From Halomonas sp. QHL1 (GTDB lineage: Bacteria > Pseudomonadota > Gammaproteobacteria > Pseudomonadales > Halomonadaceae), in assembly GCF_001882345.1 (NCBI RefSeq), contig NZ_MINL01000001.1, positions 1,511,705 through 1,575,704 on the forward strand: a stretch of DNA of 64,000 nt, read 5' to 3'. Within the stretch, counting starts at the first letter, position 1, and every line of letters starts with the position of its first letter. The notes beneath the pieces were generated by a model, which was not told the origin of the DNA, did no database searches, and saw only the letters and a list, made by a program, of their open reading frames with translations. The translations under genes were made by a program, and so were the position numbers. Shown piece by piece: positions 18,130 through 27,079 of this stretch.

Positions 18130-18402
18130 ATGAGCACGGCACGCGCAACTGCCACTGCGGACCAGCTTGATCCTCCGCGAAGCAGCCCTGACCTCGAAGT
18201 CAGGGAACTCGAAAAACGTACGCGATTAATGCGTATTATCACGCGTCTGATCGCTGTATCAGATTTAGGAAGCCGAGAAATTGCCCGTCGGGCAGGGCTT
18301 CCCGTTCAGAAAATTAGCGACCTGCTCGCCGGAAGGCTTGAGCACCTGGGAGTGGATGAACTCCACGCCCTGCGTCGCACCTTAGAGCTGGAGGCGCCAT
18401 AG
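18130..18402 (+). CDS. Small XRE-like helix-turn-helix protein
   Basis: 90 residues. The C-terminal part (about 33-88) reads as a helix-turn-helix: LIAVSDLGSREIARRAGLPVQKISDLLAGRLEHLGVDELHALRRTL, resembling XRE/HigA-type domains. The first 30 residues look disordered. It stands alone with a GGAG site four bases upstream and its own terminator; no toxin partner is adjacent. Target unknown. Confidence 0.75.
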   Translation: MSTARATATADQLDPPRSSPDLEVRELEKRTRLMRIITRLIAVSDLGSREIARRAGLPVQKISDLLAGRLEHLGVDELHALRRTLELEAP

Positions 18403-18440
18403 CAGACACTTTTTCTGCTGTTCCCATTTCTCCACTCCAC

Positions 18441-18464
18441 GCAGACCGCCTCTCGGCGGTCTGC
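18441..18464 (+). terminator. Intrinsic terminator of the XRE gene
   Basis: Perfect 10-bp stem GCAGACCGCC / GGCGGTCTGC with a TCTC loop; a T-rich stretch follows nine bases later. Confidence 0.75.
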
Positions 18465-18537
18465 AAAGAAACTTTTTCCTTCTCGCTCAAGCCCTATCTC
18501 AAGCCCTACTCCGCGATTACTTCACTTCGTTGGTAAT

Positions 18538-18655
18538 TTAAAAATCGAGGTCGCCGCGCTTTGCTCGCGATGACAAGAAGAATGTCATTGCGAGGAGCCT
18601 GCGACGAAGCAATCTCTCCTCGAGCTCGCAATGATCAAGCAATGTCTCATTGCTC
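18538..18655. repeat. Dispersed palindromic (REP-like) element
   Basis: Two nested hairpins: TCGCGATGACA (18565-18575) pairs with TGTCATTGCGA (18583-18593, one mismatch), and CATTGCGAG (18586-18594) pairs perfectly with CTCGCAATG (18625-18633). The wording (GTCATTGCGAGGAGC ... GACGAAGCAATCTC) is of a type seen scattered in many bacterial genomes. Its left end reads into the 3' end of chrA on the - strand side. Confidence 0.75.
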
Positions 18656-19856
18656 ACGGCGCAATCGCAATTCCCCCAAACGCTACAACAGCCACCACTA
18701 CCCAAGCGGGCAGCTTCCATACGGTTAATAGCAAGAAACCGGTAAGCGCCAGCGCAAACTCTTCTGCGCCAATGATCGCGCTGGTCCACACCGGCTGATA
18801 AAGCGCCGCGCCTAAAATACCCACCACCGCTGCATTGGCACCGCGCATCAGTGCCTGGGCGCTTGCCCACTGACGAAACTGATTCCAAAACGGCAGCACG
18901 CCCACTAACAGCAAAAAGCCGGGGATAAAGATCGCCAGCAGCGCCAGCAGGGCGCCAACTAAACCATTGATACCGGGCAGCAGTGCGCCTAAATAAGCGG
19001 CAAAGGTAAATAGCGGCCCTGGTACTGCCTGGGCGGCACCGTAACCCGCCAAAAACTCATCCGGCGTGATCCAACCCGACTGCACCACCTCGGCTTCCAA
19101 CAGCGGGAGCACCACATGCCCACCGCCAAACACTAACGCACCAGAACGGTAAAACGCATCGGCGATATCCAGCCAAGCAGCGGCTCCCGCCAGTAACGGC
19201 AGCAGAATCAACAGCCCACCGAATAGCCCCAGCGCTACCATGCCAGCCTTGCGCGATACTGGAAAATGCAGCGAATCGCTTGCCGTAGCAGCGGCGCTAT
19301 CGCGACACAGCGCCAGCCCGGCTAAGCCACCCAACACAATCGCCGCGACCTGGCCCAACGGGCCGCTGACCACTACCACTGTAAACACCGCCGCAAGCGC
19401 GATGCCCGTGCGGGTTTTATCCGGGCAGAGATTACGCGCCATGCCCCACACCGCGTGGGCCACAATCGCCACCGCCACCACTTTTAAGCCATGGATTATG
19501 CCACTGGCAATGGGGCCATCCAGCACCGCCGCGCCAAACGCAAACAGCACCAGGATGATCGCCGAGGGCAACGTAAAAGCCAGCCACGCCATGGCAGCCC
19601 CACAAGGCCCCGCGCGCAGTAAGCCAAGAGCAAAGCCCACCTGGCTGCTGGCAGGCCCCGGTAAGAACTGACACAGCGCCACTAAATCAGCGTAGGCGCT
19701 TTCAGTTAACCACTGGCGCCGCTCAACAAAGGCCGTACGAAAATAACCAAGGTGCGCCACCGGGCCACCAAAGGACGTTAAGCCGAGCGCTAAAAATGCC
19801 CAAAATACCTCACCTATGCGCCCGCGTGCCTGCGTTTGTTCCACCATTTCGACCAC
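18654..19856 (-). CDS. chrA: Chromate transporter ChrA
   Basis: 400 residues, the bidomain (long-chain) CHR form. The two halves each carry a CHR signature: FWAFLALGLTSFGGPVAHLG with CQFLPGPASSQVG in the first, and YRSGALVFGGGHVVLPLLE with GAAQAVPGPLFTFAAYLG in the second. About ten to twelve membrane segments. Family members export chromate across the inner membrane by chemiosmosis. No chrB regulator is adjacent. Its 3' end touches the palindromic element. Confidence 0.93.
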   Translation of the reverse strand: MVEMVEQTQARGRIGEVFWAFLALGLTSFGGPVAHLGYFRTAFVERRQWLTESAYADLVALCQFLPGPASSQVGFALGLLRAGPCGAAMAWLAFTLPSAIILVLFAFGAAVLDGPIASGIIHGLKVVAVAIVAHAVWGMARNLCPDKTRTGIALAAVFTVVVVSGPLGQVAAIVLGGLAGLALCRDSAAATASDSLHFPVSRKAGMVALGLFGGLLILLPLLAGAAAWLDIADAFYRSGALVFGGGHVVLPLLEAEVVQSGWITPDEFLAGYGAAQAVPGPLFTFAAYLGALLPGINGLVGALLALLAIFIPGFLLLVGVLPFWNQFRQWASAQALMRGANAAVVGILGAALYQPVWTSAIIGAEEFALALTGFLLLTVWKLPAWVVVAVVAFGGIAIAP

Positions 19857-19869
19857 CTGTTATCCCATT

Positions 19870-19907
19870 AAAAAAGCGCAAGGCTTTTATACTAAGCCTT
19901 GCGCTTT
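19870..19907 (-). terminator. Intrinsic terminator of ilvD
   Basis: Stem of 14 bp, AAAGCGCAAGGCTT (19873-19886) / AAGCCTTGCGCTTT (19894-19907), loop of 7. On the - strand it ends in a T-run. It isolates ilvD from chrA. Confidence 0.92.
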
Positions 19908-19959
19908 AATTCTTTATGACAGCGTGTTCATGACGATACGCTCATAACGGCAACGCGGA

Positions 19960-21642
19960 CTATTCCTGGTCGGTCACCGCCCCGGTGCTGGCCGAGCTAA
20001 CCAAGCGCGCATACTTAGCCAGCACACCACGCGTATAGCGGGGTTCTGGCTGCTGCCAGGCGGCGCGACGGCGGATTAGCTCTTCGTCAGAGAGATCAAC
20101 GTCAATGGTATCTGCCTCGGCATCGATGGTGATGGTATCGCCATCTTCCACCAGCGCCAGCGGGCCGCCGTCAAACGCTTCCGGTGACACATGGCCGACC
20201 ACAAAACCGTGACTGCCACCCGAGAAACGCCCATCGGTAATCAGCGCCACGTCATTGCCCAAACCGCGGCCCATAATCGCCGAGGTCGGGGTCAGCATTT
20301 CGCGCATACCGGGGCCACCTTTCGGCCCTTCATAGCGAATCACCACCACATCGCCGGCGACTACGGTGCCATCGTTAATGCGTGCCTGGGCCTCTTCTTC
20401 AGAGCCGAATACCCGCGCAGAACCAGAGAAGCGTGTGCCCTCTTTGCCGGTAATCTTCGCGACTGCGCCTTCCGGTGCCAGGTTGCCGTAGAGCATGCGC
20501 AGATGGCTTTCCGTTTTAATCGGATTACCCAGTGATGCAATGATCGGCGGCTCGGCGGGATAAGGCTCGATTTCGGCCAGGTTCTCTTCCAACGTTTTGC
20601 CGGTGACGGTCAAGCAGTTGCCGTTGAGCAGGCCCGCGTCCAGCAAGGTTTTCATCAGTGGCTGAATACCGCCAATCGCCACCAGCTCGCTCATCATGTA
20701 ATGGCCGCTGGGGCGCAGGTCAGCGAGTACCGGCACGCGCTTACCAATTTCAGTAAAGTCGGACAGCGACAGTTCAACGCCGATGGTGCGCGCCATGGCG
20801 ATAAGGTGCAGTACCGCATTGGTAGAACCGCCTAAAGCGATAGTGACCGTAATGGCGTTCTCAAAAGCCTCGCGTGTCATGATATCGGAAGGCTTAATAT
20901 CGTCCGCCAGCAGCGCCAGTACTGCTTCGCCTGCCGCTTTGCAGTCGTCGCGCTTCTCCTGGGAGATAGCATTCTGCGCCGAGCTACCCGGCAGGCTCAT
21001 GCCCAAGGCTTCAATGGCCGAAGCCATGGTGTTGGCGGTGTACATACCGCCACAGGAACCGGGACCGGGGATCGCCGTTTCTTCGATATTTTTAAGTTCG
21101 ATGAGGTCGATATCACCACGGGAGTGCGCGCCCATAGCCTCAAAGACCGAAACAATATCGGTATGCCCTTTGCCGGGCATAATGGTGCCGCCGTAAACAA
21201 ACACGCTGGGGCGGTTTAAGCGCGCCAGGCCCATCAGGCAGCCAGGCATGTTCTTATCGCAGCCGCCAATGGCCACCAAGCCATCAAAGCCTTCGCAGCC
21301 CGCCACGGTTTCGATGGAATCGGCGATCACTTCCCGCGATACCAACGAGTACTTCATGCCTTCGGTGCCGTTAGCAATACCATCGGAAATAGTAATGGTA
21401 TTGAAAATTACACCTTTACCACCGCCCGCATCGGCGCCATCGCGGGCAAACTCGGCCAGCTCATTAATATGGCTATTGCAGGGCGTCACCATGCTCCAGG
21501 TAGACGCAATGCCCACCTGGGGCTTTTGAAAATCGGCATCTGTAAAACCCACGGCGCGCAGCATGGCGCGGCTGGCGGCTTTACCGGGGCCATCGACCAC
21601 TTGGGAAGAGTGGCGGCGGGCGTGTTGCGATGACTCGCTCAT
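19960..21642 (-). CDS. ilvD: Dihydroxy-acid dehydratase
   Basis: 560 residues from the ATG at 21642 (site GAGGAATT); the reading upstream to 21810 overlaps recC and is not used. Fe-S cysteines are in [22 protein letters not shown] and [31 protein letters not shown] is also diagnostic. It dehydrates dihydroxyisovalerate and dihydroxy-methylvalerate in valine/isoleucine synthesis. It is divergent from recC. Confidence 0.97.
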   Translation of the reverse strand: MSESSQHARRHSSQVVDGPGKAASRAMLRAVGFTDADFQKPQVGIASTWSMVTPCNSHINELAEFARDGADAGGGKGVIFNTITISDGIANGTEGMKYSLVSREVIADSIETVAGCEGFDGLVAIGGCDKNMPGCLMGLARLNRPSVFVYGGTIMPGKGHTDIVSVFEAMGAHSRGDIDLIELKNIEETAIPGPGSCGGMYTANTMASAIEALGMSLPGSSAQNAISQEKRDDCKAAGEAVLALLADDIKPSDIMTREAFENAITVTIALGGSTNAVLHLIAMARTIGVELSLSDFTEIGKRVPVLADLRPSGHYMMSELVAIGGIQPLMKTLLDAGLLNGNCLTVTGKTLEENLAEIEPYPAEPPIIASLGNPIKTESHLRMLYGNLAPEGAVAKITGKEGTRFSGSARVFGSEEEAQARINDGTVVAGDVVVIRYEGPKGGPGMREMLTPTSAIMGRGLGNDVALITDGRFSGGSHGFVVGHVSPEAFDGGPLALVEDGDTITIDAEADTIDVDLSDEELIRRRAAWQQPEPRYTRGVLAKYARLVSSASTGAVTDQE

Positions 21643-21783
21643 TAGGAATTCCTCGTTGCTTGGCTCACAGTATCCGCATAGCTTGGCGATATATGTCGCA
21701 TCCCGCAAGACGATTAACTTATGGCACCATACACTTAGTCGCCCCGCCACCGCCGTGAGGCACCATCCATTAAGGAATCGTGC

Positions 21784-24700
21784 ATGTCTGCAAACTCTCT
21801 GCTCACGCAAACGCCGCTAACGCCGGGCTTTATGGTGGTGCATGCCAATCGCCTGGAAGACCTGCGCGGTTTGGCGGTGGAGTGGATGCGCCGACACCCG
21901 CTCTCGCCGCTGGAGAATGAAACCATTCTGGTGCAGAGCAACGGCATTGGGCAGTGGCTAAAACTGGCGCTGGCGGAAGACCCGGCCCAAGGCGGTGCGG
22001 GCATAGCGGCGGCATTGAACGTCACGCTGCCCGCGCGCTTTCTATGGCAGGCCTACCGCACGGTGCTAACCCAGCTGACCCATGACGAGCAGGCAGTGCC
22101 CGAAACCTCGCCATTTGATAAGTCGCGGCTGATATGGCGACTTCTGCGCCTGCTGCCCAGCCTTGCCGAGCAGGAAGCCTTTGCGCCGCTGGCACGCTTC
22201 TTAGAGGTCGATCGCGACCAGCGCAAGCACTACCAACTGGCTGAACGGCTAGCGGATTTGTTCGATCAATACCAAGTGTATCGCGCCGACTGGCTGGACG
22301 CCTGGGCCAAGGGTAACGATGTATTGATCACCGCCCGTGGCGAAGCCCGCCCGCTGGAAGCGCACCAACTGTGGCAGCCAGAGCTGTGGCGCGCGCTGCG
22401 CGACGATGTGGCAAATAATCTAGGCGAGGCGGGTCTTAACAGCAGCCGCGCCCAGGTACACAGCCGTTTCCTGGAAGCCGCCGAGCATTTGGAAGGCCAG
22501 GACTGCCCACACGGCCTGCCCCGGAGGCTAATTATTTTCGGCATATCGTCACTGCCGCAGCAAACCTTGGAAGCCCTGGCGGCGCTCTCGCGCTGCTGCC
22601 AAATCGTGCTCTGCGTTCACAACCCCTGCCAGTACTACTGGGCGGATATTATCGAGCATAAAGACCTGCTCCGCGCCAGCCGCTACCGCCAGCGACGCAA
22701 GGCAGGCATGCCCGACGCTTTGGATGTATTGGGCACCGGCGATGCCGACGACGCCCTGCACCTTCACGCCCAACCGCTGCTGGCCGCCTGGGGCAAACAG
22801 GGCCGCGACTATTTACGCCTGCTCGACGAGCACGATGACGCGGGCAACTATCAAACCCTATTCGAGCAGCAGGCGCTGCGCATTGATATGTTCGAGCCCT
22901 TTAGCGGTGAAGAGCGCAACTGCCTGCTCAGCCAGCTACAGGACGATATCCGCGAGCTGCGCCCCGTGGCGGAAACCCAAACCCACTGGCCCGCGCTCGA
23001 CCCCGCCAGCGACGACTCCATCGTGTTCCATATCGCCCACGGCCCGCAGCGGGAAGTGGAGATCCTTCACGACCAGCTGCTGTCGGCCTTCAGCGCCGAC
23101 CCGGATCTGCGCCCGCGGGATATCATCGTCATGGTGCCGGACATCGACCGCTACGCGCCGCACATAGAAGCGGTGTTCGGCCAGTATCGCTCCGCTTTCA
23201 GTGGCTATAACACGAGACCCGACGACCCACGCTACATCCCGTATACCCTTTCTGATCAGGCCAGCCGCCACCGCCTGCCAATGATGATTGCGCTCGAAAA
23301 ACTGCTGCGCCTGCCTGAACTGCGCCTCTCGGTGAGCGATCTGCTCGACTTGCTGGAAGTTCCCGCGCTGCGCACCCGCTTTGGCATCGACGAGCACGAC
23401 CTGCCCACCCTTAGCCGCTGGATCGAGGGTGCGGGTATTCGATGGGGGCTCAATGCGGAACAGCGCACCCGGCTGGATCTTCCCGAAGGCCTGACCCAGA
23501 ACACCTGGGCGTTTGGCCTGCGTCGCCTGCTGCTTGGATATACGGTGGGCAGTGCCGAGGCGTGGCAAGGCATTGAGCCGTTTGATGATATCGGCGGGCT
23601 GGAAGCCTCTTTGGCAGGCCCGCTGGCAAATCTGTTGGAAAAGCTGGAAAGCACTTGGGAAACCTTCTGCCAGCCTGCCGACGCCGCCAGCTGGGTGGCC
23701 CGGCTACGCGAGCTATTAGAAACCTACTTCCTCACCGACGACGCTCAAGAAAGCGTCATGCTCACCAAGCTGGAGACCGCACTACAGCAGCTGTTGGACA
23801 GCACCGAAGAGGCCGAGCTTTTTGATCCCCTGCCGCTCTCCATGGTGCGTGAGCACTGGCTAGGGCAAATCGACGAGCACAGCCTTTCCCAGCGCTTTCT
23901 CGCGGGCGCGGTCAACTTCGCCACGTTGATGCCGATGCGCGCCATTCCCTTCAAGCATGTGTGCCTGCTGGGCATGAACGACGGCGAATACCCGCGCTCG
24001 CAGCCGCCGCTGGACTTTGACCTGATGGGCAGCGACTACCGCCCCGGCGACCGCTCGCGGCGGGAAGACGACCGCTACCTGTTTTTGGAAGCGCTACTCT
24101 CTGCCCGCCAGCAGCTCTACATCAGTTGGGTGGGTCGTAGCCAGATCGACAACAATCCCATGCCGCCCTCGGTGCTGGTCGGCCAACTACGCGACCACCT
24201 GGAAGCGGGCTGGCACACCCAAAACGGCGAGCCGCTGCTGGAAGCATTAACCACCGAGCACCCGCTGCAGCCGTTTAGCCGTCGCTACTTCTCTTCCCAG
24301 GCCAGCGACTCCCCCGCCCAGGCACGGCTATTTACATACGCCCACGAGTGGCACGCTCTGCACGCACTGCGAAGCGAAAGCCGATCAGGAGAGAGGCCAG
24401 CGGCGCTTAAACCGGACAGCGAACAGCAAGGCACACTAACCCTGAACCAGCTAGGCAGCTTTCTACGCGAACCCGCCAAGGCATTTTTCAACACCCGCCT
24501 GGGGGTCTATTTCGAGCAGGAAGAGCTCACCCAACTGGATGTAGAACCCTTCACCCTGGACGGGCTACAGAACTGGCAGTTGCAAGATCAGTTAATCGCC
24601 GCCCAGCGCCACGCGGTGGATAACGGCCAGCCGCGAGTGGAAGCGCTGCACGCAGAATTGGAACGCTTTAAAGGCCAAGGCGTTTTGGCGGTGGGTGCCT

Positions 24701-25395
24701 TTGGCGAGCGGATGCGCGAAGCGCTGGCAGAACCCATGGATGCCCTGTTTGGCGCCTACGAAGAGGCGCTGCAAGAGTGGCCCCAAGTAGTAGCAGCGCC
24801 CCAGGCGGTGCATGTTGTTGAAAGAGCTGAAGGGGAGGTAACGCTGGAAGATTGGCTGGGTGAGCTTCGCCAAGATGACGCGGGCAACCGCTGCCGCCTG
24901 CTACTGCTTAGCAGCAGTTTGATCAGCCAGGGGCGTGGCCGCGGCCAATACCGCTGGCAGCATCTGCTGCGCCCCTGGGTCGCTCACCTGGCGGGTAATA
25001 TTGAGCGCCCGATGACCACCCAGCTACTTTCCAAAGCGGGCCACGTGCGCCTGGAGCCTTTAGACGCCGAGAATGCCCGCTTCCAGCTAGATGCCCTACT
25101 CAACGCCTGGTGGGATGGCATGCAGACCCCGCTACCGCTGGCTCCACAGGCCGCTTTCGCTTGGCTGGCCAAGCAAGGCACGCCAGAATCCGAACCGGAG
25201 AGCGACGCCTACGCCGCCGCCGAAACCGCCTACGAAGGTGGCCGTTTTCAAACCGGCGAAGTCGCCCAAAGCGCCTACCTCTCTCACCAATGGCCTAGCT
25301 TCGAGAAGCTATTCAAAGAGCGGGTTCTGGGCCACAGCTTCGCCTCATTGACCGAAGCGCTTTACGCGCCGCTGCACCGCTCCGTGAAGGGCTAA
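21784..25395 (+). CDS. recC: Exonuclease V gamma subunit RecC
   Basis: 1203 residues. N-terminal inactivated-helicase domain opens with [21 protein letters not shown] and [58 protein letters not shown] and YISWVGRS are the conserved mid-protein blocks. RecC recognises Chi and scaffolds RecBCD for DNA-end resection. Start has TTAAGGAATC. The C-terminus is complete by family comparison. recB and recD lie 1.7 kb away, beyond the convergent pncB gene and an inserted small gene. Confidence 0.96.
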   Translation: MSANSLLTQTPLTPGFMVVHANRLEDLRGLAVEWMRRHPLSPLENETILVQSNGIGQWLKLALAEDPAQGGAGIAAALNVTLPARFLWQAYRTVLTQLTHDEQAVPETSPFDKSRLIWRLLRLLPSLAEQEAFAPLARFLEVDRDQRKHYQLAERLADLFDQYQVYRADWLDAWAKGNDVLITARGEARPLEAHQLWQPELWRALRDDVANNLGEAGLNSSRAQVHSRFLEAAEHLEGQDCPHGLPRRLIIFGISSLPQQTLEALAALSRCCQIVLCVHNPCQYYWADIIEHKDLLRASRYRQRRKAGMPDALDVLGTGDADDALHLHAQPLLAAWGKQGRDYLRLLDEHDDAGNYQTLFEQQALRIDMFEPFSGEERNCLLSQLQDDIRELRPVAETQTHWPALDPASDDSIVFHIAHGPQREVEILHDQLLSAFSADPDLRPRDIIVMVPDIDRYAPHIEAVFGQYRSAFSGYNTRPDDPRYIPYTLSDQASRHRLPMMIALEKLLRLPELRLSVSDLLDLLEVPALRTRFGIDEHDLPTLSRWIEGAGIRWGLNAEQRTRLDLPEGLTQNTWAFGLRRLLLGYTVGSAEAWQGIEPFDDIGGLEASLAGPLANLLEKLESTWETFCQPADAASWVARLRELLETYFLTDDAQESVMLTKLETALQQLLDSTEEAELFDPLPLSMVREHWLGQIDEHSLSQRFLAGAVNFATLMPMRAIPFKHVCLLGMNDGEYPRSQPPLDFDLMGSDYRPGDRSRREDDRYLFLEALLSARQQLYISWVGRSQIDNNPMPPSVLVGQLRDHLEAGWHTQNGEPLLEALTTEHPLQPFSRRYFSSQASDSPAQARLFTYAHEWHALHALRSESRSGERPAALKPDSEQQGTLTLNQLGSFLREPAKAFFNTRLGVYFEQEELTQLDVEPFTLDGLQNWQLQDQLIAAQRHAVDNGQPRVEALHAELERFKGQGVLAVGAFGERMREALAEPMDALFGAYEEALQEWPQVVAAPQAVHVVERAEGEVTLEDWLGELRQDDAGNRCRLLLLSSSLISQGRGRGQYRWQHLLRPWVAHLAGNIERPMTTQLLSKAGHVRLEPLDAENARFQLDALLNAWWDGMQTPLPLAPQAAFAWLAKQGTPESEPESDAYAAAETAYEGGRFQTGEVAQSAYLSHQWPSFEKLFKERVLGHSFASLTEALYAPLHRSVKG

Positions 25396-25410
25396 TGGTT
25401 ATAAAAGGCG

Positions 25411-26592
25411 TTAAGGGTTCTTGCAGCTAAGCGACAGTACCCGCTTCGCCAGGGCGATCATCTCCGGGTCGCCGGTGTTCTTTTCCGCCACATCGGAAAG
25501 CTTGATCACCGGCAGCCAGCCCTGCCCCTCGGGGCGCGCCTCGACCATCTTGATCACCATGTTCATCGGCTCAACGCCCACATCGTTGGTGAAGTTGGTG
25601 CCGATACCGAACGCCATCCCGATGCGATCCTGGCAAAAAGCCTGAATACGCTCGACCCGTTCCGGCGTCAGCGCATCGGAGAAGATAATCGTCTTGCTCA
25701 GCGGGTTGATGCCCAGGCGCTCATAGTGCTCGATGGTCTGGGAAGCAAACTCGAAAGGGTCGCCGCTATCGTGGCGAACGCCGTCGAACAGCTTGGCGAA
25801 CTTCTTATCGAAGCTGTCGTAAAAGGCCTTGGAGGTAAAGGTATCCGTCAAGGCGATACCCAAGTCGCCGCGGTACACATCCACCCAGTGCTCCAGCGCA
25901 AGACTATTGGCCATTTTGAAACCAAAGCGGGCACCGTGGAACATAAACCACTCATGGGCATGGGTGCCGATCGGCTTAACGCCGTGACGCATGGCCAGCA
26001 GCACATTGCTGGTGCCGCTGAATGCCTCACCGCCGTAGTGGCCAAGTGCGCCCACCACGCGGTCGTGAACGTCAAACGAGAAGCGCCGCCGGGTACCGAA
26101 CTCGGCAATTTTCAGCCCTAAACGACGGTAGAGTTCGATCTTCTCCTGGGCGCGCTGCTCAATCAACGCATCGGCTTCAGGCGTGATCGTTACCCCGCGC
26201 ACGCGATACCAAAGCTCGCTGATCAACGCCATCAGCGGCACTTCCCAGAGAATGGTGCGATACCAGGGCCCTTCGATGATCACCGAAAGATCGCTTCCCT
26301 GCTGCTCGATAATCACCTCGCTGGGGTTGTAGTGAAACCCGGCGAGGAAGTCGAGGTAGGTAGGGTCGAGATAAGGGCACGTCGTTTCGAGGTAGCGCTT
26401 CTCTTCATCGTTCAGGCGAAGTTCCGCCATCTGATCGACTTCGCGGCGCAGCGCAGCACCGAAGCCTTCAGGAAAATCGTGCTCGCCACGGTTGATAAAA
26501 GCGTAGCGCGCATGGGCATAAGGAAAGCGTTTGATCACGGCGTTCTGCATCGTGATCTTATAGAAGTCATTATCCAGCAGCGATGTCAGCAT
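25411..26592 (-). CDS. pncB: Nicotinate phosphoribosyltransferase
   Basis: 393 residues. Blocks: LLDNDFYKITMQNAVIKRFP, FGTRRRFSFDVHDRVV, FSGTSNVLLAMRHGVKPIGTHAHEW and DGVRHDSGDPFEFA, where the conserved His is the phosphorylated residue of the family. It makes NaMN from nicotinate in NAD salvage. It sits convergently between recC and the recBD operon, 15 bases from the recC stop, with no clear terminator. Confidence 0.96.
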   Translation of the reverse strand: MLTSLLDNDFYKITMQNAVIKRFPYAHARYAFINRGEHDFPEGFGAALRREVDQMAELRLNDEEKRYLETTCPYLDPTYLDFLAGFHYNPSEVIIEQQGSDLSVIIEGPWYRTILWEVPLMALISELWYRVRGVTITPEADALIEQRAQEKIELYRRLGLKIAEFGTRRRFSFDVHDRVVGALGHYGGEAFSGTSNVLLAMRHGVKPIGTHAHEWFMFHGARFGFKMANSLALEHWVDVYRGDLGIALTDTFTSKAFYDSFDKKFAKLFDGVRHDSGDPFEFASQTIEHYERLGINPLSKTIIFSDALTPERVERIQAFCQDRIGMAFGIGTNFTNDVGVEPMNMVIKMVEARPEGQGWLPVIKLSDVAEKNTGDPEMIALAKRVLSLSCKNP

Positions 26593-26711
26593 GAGATCCC
26601 ATCGTTAGAGTGAACCGAAGCCGCCGGTAGCGTAAACTCATTGCACCAAGAGTGGCTCGGCGACAAGATTATCAGGTGGCGGGGTTCTCATACAGTCTAG
26701 GAGCTGTCTTG

Positions 26712-27020
26712 ATGCGACTTACTCAATCACAGCGCGACACGATACTTTCGAGCGTACACGAATTCATTAAGCCTTCTGTGCAAGTCCATGTGTTTGGCTC
26801 GCGGCTGGATAATACCAAGCGGGGCGGCGATGTTGACCTGTTACTGATCTCCCAGATAGCAATACCACTACTTGCCCGTGCCGAACTCAAAATGGCACTC
26901 GAACAACGCCTCCAACTGCCTGTGGATATCGTAACCTATGTTTCGGCAGCAGAGCCCACGCCCTTCCAAGCAATCGCCTTGGCACAGTCCCGTCCGATTG
27001 ATAGTGAGGAAGTGGTATGA
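26712..27020 (+). CDS. Small nucleotidyltransferase (MNT / antitoxin-like)
   Basis: 102 residues from the ATG at 26712 (CTAGGAGCTGTCTTG). VHVFGSRLDNTKRGGDVDLLL carries the GS...DxD motif of minimal nucleotidyltransferases. Such proteins often pair with a HEPN partner, where the transferase AMPylates and silences the toxin. Here the next frame (ATGA overlap at 27017) is only 20 codons long. The gene may be an orphan left from a MNT-HEPN pair; that link is inference. Confidence 0.8.
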   Translation: MRLTQSQRDTILSSVHEFIKPSVQVHVFGSRLDNTKRGGDVDLLLISQIAIPLLARAELKMALEQRLQLPVDIVTYVSAAEPTPFQAIALAQSRPIDSEEVV

Positions 27021-27079
27021 GTAAGTTGTTCACCGCCAGCCGAGACTTCTCGACCGAGTTTGACAGTATTTTCTTATGA
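27017..27079 (+). pseudogene. 20-codon remnant overlapping both neighbours
   Basis: ATG overlaps the nucleotidyltransferase stop (ATGA) and its TGA overlaps the recB ATG (ATGA again). Product MSKLFTASRDFSTEFDSIFL. Position and coupling suggest the truncated start of a partner gene, or a mini-ORF linking translation into recB. It is too short to assign to a family. Confidence 0.45.

Noticed and set aside
18130..18402. HigA-type antitoxin
   Set aside because: No toxin-sized partner gene on either side; kept as a lone XRE-like protein.
22936..23568. 210-codon open frame antisense to recC
   Set aside because: Opposite strand of a clear recC block, low-complexity composition, no ribosome site; a by-product of GC-rich codon bias.
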